A stretch of 64,000 bases of DNA. Source: a virus. The stretch spans positions 31,726 through 95,725 of IMG/VR virus record IMGVR_UViG_3300006750_000004. One strand, written 5' to 3'. Below the pieces are notes generated by a model that was not told the DNA's origin, searched no databases, and saw nothing but the letters and a program-made list of their open reading frames with translations. Every line of letters starts with the position of its first letter. Positions within the stretch are counted from its first letter, which is position 1. Shown here piece after piece: positions 8,272 through 18,373 of this stretch. A program made the position numbers and the translations under genes.

Positions 8272-8488
8272 GGCTTGTCTGCAATAATTGTTGCAGAAGC
8301 GTTGGGAGGTAAGCCGCCAGTCGGCTTGGCTCTCCTAACTTCATGAAACATGTTATTGTAGATTCGCCTTCAGTGGCTGTGTCTGGGTCTAAGAGCAAGA
8401 CGAGTGCCTCTTGATGCTCTCCCAGAAGTGCTCGAACTGATTCTGATGGCTGGTTAGCCTGTCCCTCCGTGGGTTTTTGATCTTTCAT
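8222..8488 (-). CDS. Hypothetical protein, 88 aa
   Basis: Soluble, acidic N-terminal half and a Ser/Thr-rich C-terminus. AGAGGG lies upstream of the ATG on the minus strand. Its last 50 bp overlap the start of the DUF115-like gene in another frame. No family recognised, and the end could be a fortuitous extension. Confidence 0.4.
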   Translation of the reverse strand: MKDQKPTEGQANQPSESVRALLGEHQEALVLLLDPDTATEGESTITCFMKLGEPSRLAAYLPTLLQQLLQTSRGKTSCNISTKTTTSP

Positions 8489-8644
8489 TGGAGGAACCCT
8501 CTAGTGTTATCATTGATCTCTTCTCCTACATCTATAATACGTTTGCTAGTATTCCCACCAACATGTCATATTAGAGGGTTGGTGTCCGTGAGAGGTTCTG
8601 ATGTCATAGACAAAGCATACTCTATAGATCTTGACAGAAAGATT

Positions 8645-9427
8645 TCAACGTGTTCTAATTGGGCGTCGTGTCGGCGTACGTAGAGACCTTTGCGAATCGG
8701 GGAGAGTGCCCGCTTGGGCAGCTTCAAGCAATCTTGCTTGCCCCTGTTTTCTATTAGACCGCCGATTCATAATTGAATACATACAGCGGTGAATTGTCGT
8801 GGTGAGAAGGTTAAAAACGGGTGCTTTGCCCGGAATATACACAAGCTTTCCTTTAACAAGCTTGTTGGTAACTTGCAAAAGGGCCTCGTTGGCAAGATCC
8901 AACCGCTCTTCATCTGTAGGTTGCTTAAACTTCATTGCGATCCCTTGGCACATTTTATCGATGTCTCTCAACATCGCATGCCAGGACACCTCTTCTGGAA
9001 CCTCTCGCACGTACCCGTTCACTTCGATATGTGGGAGTGTCACATGTTGATTCAACGGGTTCTCCAAATTATGCACCCACGAATCCGAAAGGAGATGCAA
9101 CTCACTGACCAGGGATTCTATTTCGATCGGTTTATGATGACCATCAATGAACACAGTCCCCGAAGATTGCGGAACACCACTATAACTGCTCAAGTATACT
9201 GGATGCCCCAAAGCAATGCAATGGGCTCTTGTCGGATACGACGGGTCCAAAAGCGGTATCCCACGACGACAAATCTCTGTGTCGTCATCCCGTCTAACGG
9301 TGCCAATCACCTTTGTCCACAGCACCCCCGCCTTCCGGAAAGCCTCCAGTGTTGGTACGGACGAAGACAGCAACCAGTTAAACCAGTTCTGTTCCAAAAT
9401 CTTGGTGTCGCAATATTGACTCATCAT
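8645..9427 (-). CDS. gp55-like late sigma factor (putative)
   Basis: 260 aa. The centre resembles a sigma region 2 core: DIDKMCQGIAMKF, ERLDLANEALLQVTNKL, GKAPVFNLLTTTIHRCMYSIMNRRSNRK (about residues 150-235). This is similar in order to T4 gp55, which directs host RNA polymerase to TATAAATA-type late promoters. The first 130 residues are unrelated and may be a separate domain. AAAGGG precedes the start. It is transcribed divergently from the zinc-ribbon/HTH gene at 9553. Several intergenic TAAATA motifs in the window fit a gp55-like system. Confidence 0.5.
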   Translation of the reverse strand: MMSQYCDTKILEQNWFNWLLSSSVPTLEAFRKAGVLWTKVIGTVRRDDDTEICRRGIPLLDPSYPTRAHCIALGHPVYLSSYSGVPQSSGTVFIDGHHKPIEIESLVSELHLLSDSWVHNLENPLNQHVTLPHIEVNGYVREVPEEVSWHAMLRDIDKMCQGIAMKFKQPTDEERLDLANEALLQVTNKLVKGKLVYIPGKAPVFNLLTTTIHRCMYSIMNRRSNRKQGQARLLEAAQAGTLPDSQRSLRTPTRRPIRTR

Positions 9428-9552
9428 ATCCCTTTTGTAACAAGATTACCGGATGGTTCTCCCCACAATACGGATCTATCAGTGGGGCGTTCCAATAACT
9501 ATCATGACAAGTGCAACGTTTCAAGGACGTTTTATCCCAATCGGAGGAATTC

Positions 9553-10866
9553 ATGGCACTCGTACGCCAAATGCCGGAACTTTATCTTAGAGGTTCACTC
9601 GCAAATGTGACCATGGTCAACCTGACACCTGACGAAAAGCAACACGTCGAGTTTATTGTTGATTACGTCGCCAAGCACCCAGGAATGTCACGGCACCGAG
9701 CCGGGATTATGGAAGAGCTTGGAAACACGATTGGAGGCGACTACGCCAGCGACAAACGCTGCGGAGAAGCCGAATTCCAAATCGCCATCTGGAAGGCCAC
9801 GGTGGAACTCTACCACCACCGACAATATACCTTCTGCTGCAAAGCCTGTGGTTCCAACTCCTGGATCACTCAACAAGGCATCTCCCGCCAAATCAATCGC
9901 CAAAAATTAGATTGCCCCAACTGTAAACAAGTCCGCGTCACCGACCCAGGTGACACCAACCTCGTGAAGAACACATACGTTCCCTTCACAGTCTTCCAGA
10001 ACAGTTACAAATATTTCACCCCTGTCCAAACAGCTCCTAAATGTGAATCACCAATCTATTATATTCCAGGAGTTAAGAAATACTTAGACCCCGACAAAAT
10101 CATCAATTGCGACACGCAGCTAGTCAAATTCTTCGGAGAATTTGTCTGGAATTACTTCCGGCAACAACTCGCAGAAAACGGCCGCAAAGAACACCGTAAA
10201 GAGCCCCAAAAAATCTGTGGACGGGCCGACGAAATTATCACGGAAGAGCTGTTATCGCTCTGTCAACGGCTCAAAATTGATTATAATCACAGCACAAGAG
10301 ACCAACCGTCTAATGGTTATTACTCCATCGCCGTTGTTGGTTTACTCACACCACCTGAATTCACAGCAGAGTTCGCTGTATTACGACAAAAAGCAAAAAA
10401 TCACTCAGTTGAGATTAATTGCACGCCGTCCGAGATTCGGGTCATCGAAAATTCCGACGCTGGAGAATTAGAAGCATACGTCTCAAAGCCGGAACACGTC
10501 CTGATTCTCGATAACCACACCAAGAGCGGAGATGATGAGGGAAGCGATTTCACAATCAGCCAACTCTCGTTTCGCACTATCGGAGCACAAAAGATGGATC
10601 AAGACGACCACGTCGCAACAATCGACGCAACAGACGTAATGATTGCAGTACGAGAATCACTCCCAGAAGGCGATTGCCAAAGTATCTTCGATATCCAGTG
10701 CGGACTCGGAGACATCTACAACGAATTCTCCAACGAATATGGCGATGACCGGCCACGAAAAAACCATATTTCCAAATTCCTCGGAATTACGGTACGATCG
10801 GTCACCATCTATATGGAGAATATTAGGACCGTCTGCCTAGCCCACGGATTAGTACCACAGAATTAG
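9553..10866 (+). CDS. Zinc-ribbon protein with C-terminal HTH
   Basis: 437 aa from the ATG at 9553, chosen because GGAGG sits 6 bp upstream; the frame opens earlier. A four-Cys zinc ribbon (CKACG...CPNCK) spans about residues 95-125. The C-terminus (KNHISKFLGITVRSVTIYMENIRTV) looks like a helix-turn-helix similar to sigma region 4. Role in transcription is an inference. It is divergent from the gp55-like gene and its end overlaps the next minus-strand gene by 4 bp. Confidence 0.6.
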   Translation: MALVRQMPELYLRGSLANVTMVNLTPDEKQHVEFIVDYVAKHPGMSRHRAGIMEELGNTIGGDYASDKRCGEAEFQIAIWKATVELYHHRQYTFCCKACGSNSWITQQGISRQINRQKLDCPNCKQVRVTDPGDTNLVKNTYVPFTVFQNSYKYFTPVQTAPKCESPIYYIPGVKKYLDPDKIINCDTQLVKFFGEFVWNYFRQQLAENGRKEHRKEPQKICGRADEIITEELLSLCQRLKIDYNHSTRDQPSNGYYSIAVVGLLTPPEFTAEFAVLRQKAKNHSVEINCTPSEIRVIENSDAGELEAYVSKPEHVLILDNHTKSGDDEGSDFTISQLSFRTIGAQKMDQDDHVATIDATDVMIAVRESLPEGDCQSIFDIQCGLGDIYNEFSNEYGDDRPRKNHISKFLGITVRSVTIYMENIRTVCLAHGLVPQN

Positions 10867-11429
10867 GTACCATATCCCGAGCGGTTGAATTGTTGCGGCA
10901 TTCCACGGCCACCATAAGCCTGACCTGGCTCACCAATCGGGCGAGTCCCAGGAGCAAGATCGATATATCCAGCCTTATGATCACCCAACACTCGCGTAAT
11001 AAACGCCACAATCCTGCGAGGAGTAGTCTGACGGCGAGCAGTGGACCCTAAAGTCTCTTCTGGCATAATAATACCAGTCTTGACCTGCCTTGCCAAATCC
11101 TGCAGATTATTGTGGTACGTTTCTCCCAGGTACATCCGTTGATTCCCTAGGATAAACATATTCCACCCAAGGACAGCCTTCCCAATCGACGTGTCGATCT
11201 CCTCAGCGTGGGGGACTACCTCAATCTTATTCGACAAAGCCGGGATGACCATCGGCAAATCCTGAATCAACCCAGGATACATCTGACGATCGAAACTCTC
11301 TACGAATCCCTTATCGACAAAATACTTAATCATCAAACGCCGAATAACCTCGGTGTTTGAGACCTTTTTCAACTTATCAACTGTGCAGGAGTCCATAGGA
11401 TATATTTGCTTTACCTGAACCAATTCCAA
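10863..11429 (-). CDS. Hypothetical protein, 188 aa
   Basis: N-terminal half helical, C-terminus Gly/Pro/Arg-rich (TRPIGEPGQAYGGRGMPQQFN) and probably disordered. No family recognised. It lies 38 bp downstream of the SbcC-like gene on the same strand and may be co-expressed. Confidence 0.6.
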   Translation of the reverse strand: MELVQVKQIYPMDSCTVDKLKKVSNTEVIRRLMIKYFVDKGFVESFDRQMYPGLIQDLPMVIPALSNKIEVVPHAEEIDTSIGKAVLGWNMFILGNQRMYLGETYHNNLQDLARQVKTGIIMPEETLGSTARRQTTPRRIVAFITRVLGDHKAGYIDLAPGTRPIGEPGQAYGGRGMPQQFNRSGYGT

Positions 11430-11467
11430 AGGCTAATATCCGTGATTGGTCAAGGCCCACCAAAAAT

Positions 11468-13294
11468 CTACACCACTTCGGTAATCTGAGAAAACCGATT
11501 GGTCCGAGTGACCCGAAGTTCCTTAGGGAATGTATCATACATCAAGTTCCGGTGAGAGATAATTAGAATTGTCTTCACCTTGGGAGCCAGATCATTCTTG
11601 ATGATGTTGATGAGCGAGTCAATGCCGTCATCATCAAGACGGCCATCCACCTCGTCCAGCACTAACATATTGCACTGACGACCATACATTTGTTCATGAA
11701 AATCGAACATTGCCAACATAAACGCGACATCCGTTCTTTTTCTCTCACCGCCTGATTCGAATTCATATCCCCACAAATTACTGGTAATACCCAACGCGGG
11801 CGTCAATTCAATCTGGACATCAAGCCCGAACACGTCCAGATAATGACGTAGTCGACTATTGATAAATGGAACATGTTCCTGGAATACAAAACTCTTGATC
11901 TTAGTTCGATCATTGTATGCTTTATAAATATAAGCATAATGCCGATTCAAGAAGGTCTCTTGTTCAATGTCCTTCTCTAGTTTAGTGATATCCTCACCAT
12001 GCTCCTCTACGGATTTCTTGGTTTCGGCAATAGTAACAGTATGTGGGTTCTTTTCTTTCTGGATTTTAGCGGCGTCGGCCTTAAATCGGGCCATGGCTTT
12101 ATCGTGGCGTTCCCACGATGAATGGGTGTCCTTGGCGGCCCGTATGGTTGTCTTGGGCTTTTTATCAGCCAATTGACCTTCAGCCAATTTAATGGTTTGG
12201 TGGGTTTTAGTGAGATCTTCCTGGTGCTTTGCGAGTTTGGTCTTCTCTTCCACCAATAATTTCTTAATCGGATCAATCTTAGAGGCTGTGTGGGCTGTTG
12301 GTACTTCCTGTTCGCAGGCATTACATATCTTCCCTGCTTTAGCCCCCCAGGTTTTGATCTTCTTACTTAGTGATTCAACAGTTCCTTCAATAGTAGCAAT
12401 TAGACGGGTTGTGACATTGAGTTTGGTCCGAAGTGAGCCGACGTATTCTTCGACTTTTTTAACCACGTCCCATTTGGCTTGTAATTTTTCCAGGTTTGGT
12501 CGCTCGATGGCGTCTCGTCTCTTTTTCTCGTCTATAGCGGTCTGGAGTGATTCAGTGACTCGACGGTCACGGTCTTTACCATAATTCTCGGATGCGGCGG
12601 TTAGACGTTCTATCTCTTGGTTGAGCCGCACGATATTTTGGTTGAGCGTATTAATCTGACCACGTTTAGTGTCGATACTACTATCAAGTTGACCACACTT
12701 ACCTTTAGCATTCTTGGCGTAATAGGCGAACCGGTCTACATGAAGCACTCTTTCAATCGCTTTTTTACGTGTTGAATCAGCCATCTCCATCCACGGTTTA
12801 CCGTATTGGTTGAAGAATATGGATCCACAGAATACTTCCCAATCCAGATTGAATTCTCGATTGAGCTGTTTTTGTTGATTCTTCTGAGTGGATAAAGTCT
12901 CACTCGTCAAAGTGATCTCATTGCCGTCTTTAACGAAGTGTAACTCATTGTGGCCGCCAGATTTTCTAGTCCTGGTTATAAAGTCGCCGTTGGTGAATTC
13001 TAGACGTGCTACACAGTCTTTACCGGTGAAATAATTGACTATTTTATCACCAGGACTGCTAGAGTGCATGGTCCGACCAAAAAGGACCCATTGAATAGCA
13101 TTAACTACCGTAGACTTTCCGGCACCATTGGATTTGGTGATTTGTAGATTGGCACTATTATCGTATAGTGACTTATCACCATCCACCACCTCTCCGGTAA
13201 TGAGGCATTGGCCTAGTTCGTCCAGGTTTAGTACCGTCTCGTAATCGCCATACGACATGAAATTCTGCCAGGCGACTGTCTTCAGCTCAAGCAT
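11468..13294 (-). CDS. SbcC/gp46-like recombination endonuclease ATPase subunit
   Basis: 608 aa SMC/Rad50-type ATPase. Walker A is KSNGAGKST (residues about 54-62). Two coiled-coil arms flank a CNACEQE zinc hook in mid-protein. The signature loop is ESGGERKRTDVA and Walker B/D-loop is NMLVLDEVDGRLDDDG, followed by ILIISHRN. It should pair with the SbcD-like nuclease at 17194 to process DNA ends for recombination-dependent replication, as gp46/gp47 do in T4. The partner gene is 3.9 kb away and on the opposite strand, unlike the usual adjacent pair. Confidence 0.9.
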   Translation of the reverse strand: MLELKTVAWQNFMSYGDYETVLNLDELGQCLITGEVVDGDKSLYDNSANLQITKSNGAGKSTVVNAIQWVLFGRTMHSSSPGDKIVNYFTGKDCVARLEFTNGDFITRTRKSGGHNELHFVKDGNEITLTSETLSTQKNQQKQLNREFNLDWEVFCGSIFFNQYGKPWMEMADSTRKKAIERVLHVDRFAYYAKNAKGKCGQLDSSIDTKRGQINTLNQNIVRLNQEIERLTAASENYGKDRDRRVTESLQTAIDEKKRRDAIERPNLEKLQAKWDVVKKVEEYVGSLRTKLNVTTRLIATIEGTVESLSKKIKTWGAKAGKICNACEQEVPTAHTASKIDPIKKLLVEEKTKLAKHQEDLTKTHQTIKLAEGQLADKKPKTTIRAAKDTHSSWERHDKAMARFKADAAKIQKEKNPHTVTIAETKKSVEEHGEDITKLEKDIEQETFLNRHYAYIYKAYNDRTKIKSFVFQEHVPFINSRLRHYLDVFGLDVQIELTPALGITSNLWGYEFESGGERKRTDVAFMLAMFDFHEQMYGRQCNMLVLDEVDGRLDDDGIDSLINIIKNDLAPKVKTILIISHRNLMYDTFPKELRVTRTNRFSQITEVV

Positions 13295-13336
13295 AATCGC
13301 GTTCCCCAGGTATAGAAATATACCTTAAATACGCGA

Positions 13337-13810
13337 TTACTCGTCTGGATGAGCAATACTACCATACAACTCTTGCATAGTATCAGCAACCACCATGCTG
13401 TCGAATTGTTTCTGTTGTTCTATAGCCCATTCTGGAAAGATTGCTTGGCGATTATTTCCATGAATAGCGTAGATCCAACAGTCGTTATGTTTGGCAAGCC
13501 TAGAAAGAATGCCGATTATGGATTCTTTGGACCATTGATCGGGTTCAGATTGGTGGCAGATAATCGCCAGACCTAACGGAGTGTTGTGGATATCAATGAT
13601 ACAACCAAGCTTGTCTGGTCGAAGCTCTTTTGGCACAGACTCATCAGATCTCCATTGACATTGGTAAGTCCGACATTCTTTGGGTTTGCTTATGTGGATA
13701 TCACATCCACCTTCGCACTGATGCTTACATCGTTGGTGAGGGTGTTTGACTAGTTCTTGAACACCGATTAGCATACAACAGAGTTGGCAATCACCACATT
13801 CTCTAGCCAT
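13337..13810 (-). CDS. YkgJ-type Cys-cluster (Zn/Fe-chelating) protein
   Basis: 157 aa. The N-terminal half carries the YkgJ cysteine pattern: CGDCQLCC, then CKHQCEGGCDIH, then CRTYQCQW (residues 5-52). Such domains bind zinc or an Fe-S cluster. The C-terminal half is an alpha/beta segment. The role in phage is unknown. Confidence 0.7.
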   Translation of the reverse strand: MARECGDCQLCCMLIGVQELVKHPHQRCKHQCEGGCDIHISKPKECRTYQCQWRSDESVPKELRPDKLGCIIDIHNTPLGLAIICHQSEPDQWSKESIIGILSRLAKHNDCWIYAIHGNNRQAIFPEWAIEQQKQFDSMVVADTMQELYGSIAHPDE

Positions 13811-14005
13811 TGAGTATACTCTCTATCCTTGCGAATAATTTCGGATAACCCGAAGAAGAGCTTCTACTGGTTCAACTTCCTTAGTTAGAGTCCACCAAAA
13901 CACACGCTCCTTGAAAATGACTCCAGACGCATGTCCGTTTTGTACTGAATTTGTTGGAAAAAGTGCAACCGACGAACCAGGTATCAACCCATATATAAAA
14001 TTGAG

Positions 14006-15826
14006 TCATTTGTTCTGGATAGCTTCCAAGAACCAATCTGGTAACATATTCTTCGCAACCTTGAGGAAACGATCGATTGCTTCATCAAGAATAAAAGTGT
14101 CCGCGTAATCGTCGACACTACGGACACTACGGCCATAGGATTGAACCAATTTGAGAGCAGTTAGCCACTCATAATACTTTCGGTCGATCTCTACTCGCCG
14201 GGCCAATTGCTCATTATCAAAACAATTTGGATAAGGCACCTTACAGATAATCTGAAACCGGCTCAAATCACCAACTAAATCAATCCCCTCATGCATCGCC
14301 GGAGCAATCAACACATTGCCCGGAGTTCTAGCATGATAGATCAACATGTCAGCCTTATCCCTGAAACTACGCTGATGACAAAGTCGAGCTCTGGTAGTTG
14401 CATGACATTTGGTCAGAATATTGTCCATAATAGCGAAATTGTGAGTGTGAATAATACCCTTATCATTTGGATATTCAGCCACGATCTCATCTACACGACG
14501 CACCACCTTAGGCATCCACCCACCCATTTTCGCCTTGCCGCCAGTCATTTTGGCGACACGATCCAAATAAATTGGGCGATTCTTAGCTGGGAACCGGTTT
14601 TTCATTCGGAACGCAGCCACATCTTTCCGATCGATACCAAGCGATCGACACATCACACCAACATCCAACACCGTAGCACTCAACATCAGAATCTTATCTG
14701 CATATTGAAATAAGAGATCCTCTGGAAAATTCATCGCATACACCGGGCGTAATGTCACAGTCCGATGTGCCACACCGCCCTTACCATCTGCCTTCTCCTC
14801 ATATTCACAAACCCATTCAGCACCAGTTTTAGTGACATGGTTCATAAACATCTCATATTTCTTCAAAGTCCTAGACAGTTCATCCACGACCTTGTTCTTT
14901 TCATCCACTTGAGCCTGTTTGATGATCTGGATTAGAGTCTGTTCAATCTTGGCGTCGCTGAAGAATAGAGCATACGCATCAGCAGTCTCCAACTCCGGAA
15001 TAAAAATCCCGTGATCCTGTAATTGCATATCGTTGATTGTCAACGAAACAAAATCCAACAAAATAGGCTCGACATTATGACACTCGTCGATCACCATCAA
15101 ATTACGCGGCGTGTTGAATCGTGGCGTGAGACTGGTCTGGAACAAGAAACTCGAAAAATTCATCACACATTTGCGGCCGTAGATCGCCTTAAAAACCTGC
15201 TCGTAATACGGACACGTGCTATAATCGTATCCTGGCGGCAGATGATCTAATTCACCAGGTGGAACAATAACTCGAGGAGGTGGTGCTGCCGAATCTTTAT
15301 GTGCTTCAAAGCATTTATTGCATTTGTGTTTACGGATTTTCTTCTTACCTGGCTCCTGATTCCATTTGGTGCGACAGAACCCATCTGCACAAGTACCATG
15401 ATCCTTTTTGAAATTAGTAAGGTCTGATTGACTCCAAAGTTTTTTGTTGATATAATTCTGACCATACCTGTCCCAGAAAGTGCACGAATAAGCATTCCGG
15501 CCTTTCAACTCTACAATAGGATCATGATAGCCGGAATCCTCGCCAAAATCGCCTGTTAGCTGATCCTGCAGGATTTTAGTAATAGTGAGATAGTATGAAT
15601 CCTTCACCATATCTGCGAGAGTCATGGCAACAGGCGACTTACCGCTGCCTGTGGGTGCCTCGATGATGACGATCTTTTTGCCGCTATTAAATGCGTTGGC
15701 GGCATATTCAATAGCGGATTTCTGTCCTTCCCGATATTCTTCCATCGGGAAATGATCGTCTATAGCATCCACATCGAAATGGACAGAGGGACGGAGCATT
15801 GGCTCCGTAGCGGTATCAATTGCCAT
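14006..15826 (-). CDS. DinG/XPD-family superfamily 2 helicase
   Basis: 606 aa. Motif I is EAPTGSGKSP (residues about 55-64) and motif II is DEAH-type (MVIDECHNVEP). Several cysteines between motifs I and II (CTFW, CADGFC, CNKCF, CPYY) match the Fe-S cluster region of XPD/DinG helicases. The C-terminal motifs include PAMHEGIDLVGD and QSYGRSVRSVDDYADTFILD (motif VI arginines). Likely a 5'-3' DNA helicase in replication or repair. It is followed at 2 bp spacing by the upstream methyltransferase gene on the same strand. Confidence 0.85.
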   Translation of the reverse strand: MAIDTATEPMLRPSVHFDVDAIDDHFPMEEYREGQKSAIEYAANAFNSGKKIVIIEAPTGSGKSPVAMTLADMVKDSYYLTITKILQDQLTGDFGEDSGYHDPIVELKGRNAYSCTFWDRYGQNYINKKLWSQSDLTNFKKDHGTCADGFCRTKWNQEPGKKKIRKHKCNKCFEAHKDSAAPPPRVIVPPGELDHLPPGYDYSTCPYYEQVFKAIYGRKCVMNFSSFLFQTSLTPRFNTPRNLMVIDECHNVEPILLDFVSLTINDMQLQDHGIFIPELETADAYALFFSDAKIEQTLIQIIKQAQVDEKNKVVDELSRTLKKYEMFMNHVTKTGAEWVCEYEEKADGKGGVAHRTVTLRPVYAMNFPEDLLFQYADKILMLSATVLDVGVMCRSLGIDRKDVAAFRMKNRFPAKNRPIYLDRVAKMTGGKAKMGGWMPKVVRRVDEIVAEYPNDKGIIHTHNFAIMDNILTKCHATTRARLCHQRSFRDKADMLIYHARTPGNVLIAPAMHEGIDLVGDLSRFQIICKVPYPNCFDNEQLARRVEIDRKYYEWLTALKLVQSYGRSVRSVDDYADTFILDEAIDRFLKVAKNMLPDWFLEAIQNK

Positions 15827-15827
15827 A

Positions 15828-16406
15828 TCACTTTTTCTCGGCCAGGACTAAGCCGACGCTAATCGGCTTTGTGAGTGTTTGTAGTATTCGCCACCCCGTA
15901 TGCTTTTCGAGATATGGGCGTAGCTTTACACATTTTTCTGCGACTACAATACGCTCGCCATCATTGTGTTCTATTCTGTCCCAGTCATGACAGGCAAACC
16001 ATGACCCAGATGCCATTCTAGTTTCTAAGAGTTTGAAATCCGAAAGTGATAAGTCCGCATCATTTGGGCCATCAAAGAAAGCAAAGTCTGGATTCAAGGT
16101 TGGAATAACCTCTGTCGATGGTTTCAAGAGGCATGTAACATGTGGTCGCCAATGATCCGTATTGAATATTTTTTTGGCTTCTGTATAGAGTATTGGGTCT
16201 ACTTCGCATGTGGTGAGATGGCCTCCCACATTCGCATCACGGATAGCATTAGCTATTTGCCAAGTTGAACCACCGCCCTTCCAAGTTCCAACTTCTAACA
16301 CAACTTTGGGTTGGGATTTCTTGACCCATTCATACAGACTTTGCCGCTCTCGCGGCTTTAGTTGTCCTTGCATATTTGGCCTATTTAGATCTTGTGACTT
16401 TACCAT
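15828..16406 (-). CDS. Class I SAM-dependent methyltransferase-like protein
   Basis: 192 aa. The SAM-binding motif I is PKVVLEVGTWKGGGST (residues about 34-49), then an acidic post-I residue in LTTCEVD and FAFFDGPND. Similar to small CmcI/Methyltransf_24-type enzymes that modify sugars or small molecules. The first 26 bp overlap the end of the upstream gene; Met12 (MQGQLKP) is an alternative start. Confidence 0.65.
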   Translation of the reverse strand: MVKSQDLNRPNMQGQLKPRERQSLYEWVKKSQPKVVLEVGTWKGGGSTWQIANAIRDANVGGHLTTCEVDPILYTEAKKIFNTDHWRPHVTCLLKPSTEVIPTLNPDFAFFDGPNDADLSLSDFKLLETRMASGSWFACHDWDRIEHNDGERIVVAEKCVKLRPYLEKHTGWRILQTLTKPISVGLVLAEKK

Positions 16407-16911
16407 GAATTGTTTCCGGTGCCACAGAAGCCTGAGCTATCTGTTTTGGTGTTGTGGAGTCCACTCCGGGCTGCACCGCTGAGGTGATACCCTTTCTTCT
16501 TGGATCAGGTATTATTAAACTAGTTACGTTGGTGTCATGGGTAATAAATGTGCCCTGTGGACAAGACCATGCCATTTGCCCAGCAATCCCGTTCCTTCTA
16601 GTAAAGAATTCTGGGATACCCAACCGCTCCCAACTCTCATAAGAAATCAAAGATGCCGGTCCATAAATAATGTCTCCATCCAACACCAACGAATCGGTGT
16701 GAAAGAATCCATTATTCCGTGTCCTGGTGAGATGGATCACCTTAATCTTCCAGTGGTGGACCACGACACATTTGTTATCTGCGAAGAAACACCCAGTCCA
16801 ATTCTCGAAGATGAGTGGGACATTATGCTTTGCAAGATCATCCGCCTCACAGATTTGGACATGCTCATAAGATTGTCCATCACCAAGAGAAATAAGTTCA
16901 GCATTAAACAT
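16381..16911 (-). CDS. Hypothetical protein, 176 aa
   Basis: Beta-rich soluble protein with a Ser/Thr/Pro/Gln-rich C-terminal tail. No family recognised. First gene of the minus-strand run that includes the methyltransferase and the DinG-like helicase; the 282-bp divergent region to SbcD lies upstream. Confidence 0.55.
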   Translation of the reverse strand: MFNAELISLGDGQSYEHVQICEADDLAKHNVPLIFENWTGCFFADNKCVVVHHWKIKVIHLTRTRNNGFFHTDSLVLDGDIIYGPASLISYESWERLGIPEFFTRRNGIAGQMAWSCPQGTFITHDTNVTSLIIPDPRRKGITSAVQPGVDSTTPKQIAQASVAPETIHGKVTRSK

Positions 16912-17003
16912 GATAAATCCTCCGCAGTATTTTTAATGAGCAATAGCGTAACTAATGTCAAATCCCTCATTAATCCGATCCGGGAGGCTTACATTCTGTG
17001 TCC

Positions 17004-17010
17004 TTAAATA
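17004..17010 (+). promoter_or_regulatory. TAAATA late-promoter-like motif
   Basis: TTAAATA followed by GGG in the 282-bp gap before the SbcD-like gene; a second copy, GTAAATA, is at 17145-17151. These resemble the TATAAATA box read by gp55-type sigma factors. The match is imperfect. The rest of this intergenic region shows nothing recognisable. Confidence 0.3.
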
Positions 17011-17193
17011 GGGCATCTTGAGTCTGGATAGAGCCAGGGGGCATGAAACCAGACGCAGGTTTCCTTTAGCAATACCACGTTTGAGTTGGATGATGTTCCA
17101 GGTGCACCAAGTAATGGGAGCCTAGAGCTGTTCATGTATTGTCCGTAAATAAATGTTACAAATTCCAGAACCACTGTTAATAAAGACAAACAC

Positions 17194-18291
17194 ATGTCAA
17201 AAGTTGCAATTACCGCCGATGTTCATTTTGGCGTCACAGACAAGTTAATGGATACCCTATGGGCATGCAGAGTAATGCGAGAATATTGTCAAGCAGCCAA
17301 TATTGACACCGTACTCGTTCTCGGAGATCTCTACCACGATCGTACGTCAATCGGAATTGACGTACTCTCACATGTTGCAAAATTCTTCGAAGATACAAAA
17401 GAGAAATACAACCAAACCTGGATTGCCTTCCCAGGTAACCACGACATGTTCTTAAGACATTCGTGGGGTGTCAATAGTCTGGACATCATGCGGCGGCACA
17501 TGACTGTTATTGATGATGTTAAATTATTAACACTGGATGACCGCCGATTCTGGGTTCTACCCTTCATTACTTATGAGAAATCATTTATGAAGGTGCTTTA
17601 TGAAATTGAAAAACAAGTGGAAGACGGGGATTGTCTTCTAACCCATATCGGGGTTAAAGGAGCATTGTATAATACATGTTTTCTACTCCAGGATTGGTCC
17701 GTCGTTAATTTCGAACGTACCCCATTCAAACGGATTTATACCGGGCACTTCCACAGCAAACAACAAATTGGAGAGAATTGTTGGTATCCAGGATCACCAA
17801 TTCCCTTTAAATTCGACGAGGGAGATGTTGCTCATGGATTTTATGTATATGATCTAGAGGCGGATTCCCATAAATTCATCAACATTTGGAAAGCTGGTGC
17901 TAAATTCTTCCCAGATGAGGTAGCACCACCTCAATTTCACACATTCTTAGATGAACTTCTGGAAGAAAAAACTGCGGCCGATGTGTCCAATAATATGATT
18001 CGCGTTGGTCTCCAGCGAGAATACACTATAGACGAGAAGCATAGTATACGTAAGTCGTTAATGGATAAGGGGGCCAGAGTCGTCCGCTGGTGGGATCTAA
18101 TCACGAAAAAGGAAGAGAAATCCCAAATTACTAAGGGTATCGATTCATCTCAACACAACAGTCTATTTAATGCATTCTTATCAGCAGACACCAAAGGAAC
18201 GAAAGAGTTGAATCATGAGATACTTCTCAAAAGGCACTCAGAAGTGATCAACGAGGGTGATCACGAGTATACTATAGAGGAATCAGAATAA
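17194..18291 (+). CDS. SbcD/gp47-like recombination nuclease subunit
   Basis: 365 aa calcineurin-type phosphoesterase. The metal-binding motifs are in order: ITADVHFG (residues 6-13), VLGDLYHDR, PGNHDMF, LLTHIGVKG and TGHFHSKQ. The C-terminal part is predicted to cap the SbcC partner. The family makes the Mre11-type nuclease of the gp46/gp47 complex. The partner ATPase is at 11468. Confidence 0.9.
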   Translation: MSKVAITADVHFGVTDKLMDTLWACRVMREYCQAANIDTVLVLGDLYHDRTSIGIDVLSHVAKFFEDTKEKYNQTWIAFPGNHDMFLRHSWGVNSLDIMRRHMTVIDDVKLLTLDDRRFWVLPFITYEKSFMKVLYEIEKQVEDGDCLLTHIGVKGALYNTCFLLQDWSVVNFERTPFKRIYTGHFHSKQQIGENCWYPGSPIPFKFDEGDVAHGFYVYDLEADSHKFINIWKAGAKFFPDEVAPPQFHTFLDELLEEKTAADVSNNMIRVGLQREYTIDEKHSIRKSLMDKGARVVRWWDLITKKEEKSQITKGIDSSQHNSLFNAFLSADTKGTKELNHEILLKRHSEVINEGDHEYTIEESE

Positions 18292-18373
18292 GATTCAGAA
18301 GTATCAAATAACTCAAAAATACGATAGACATCCAAAAAGCAAGGAGGCTATAGATCAGACAAGGGGTCAAAAC

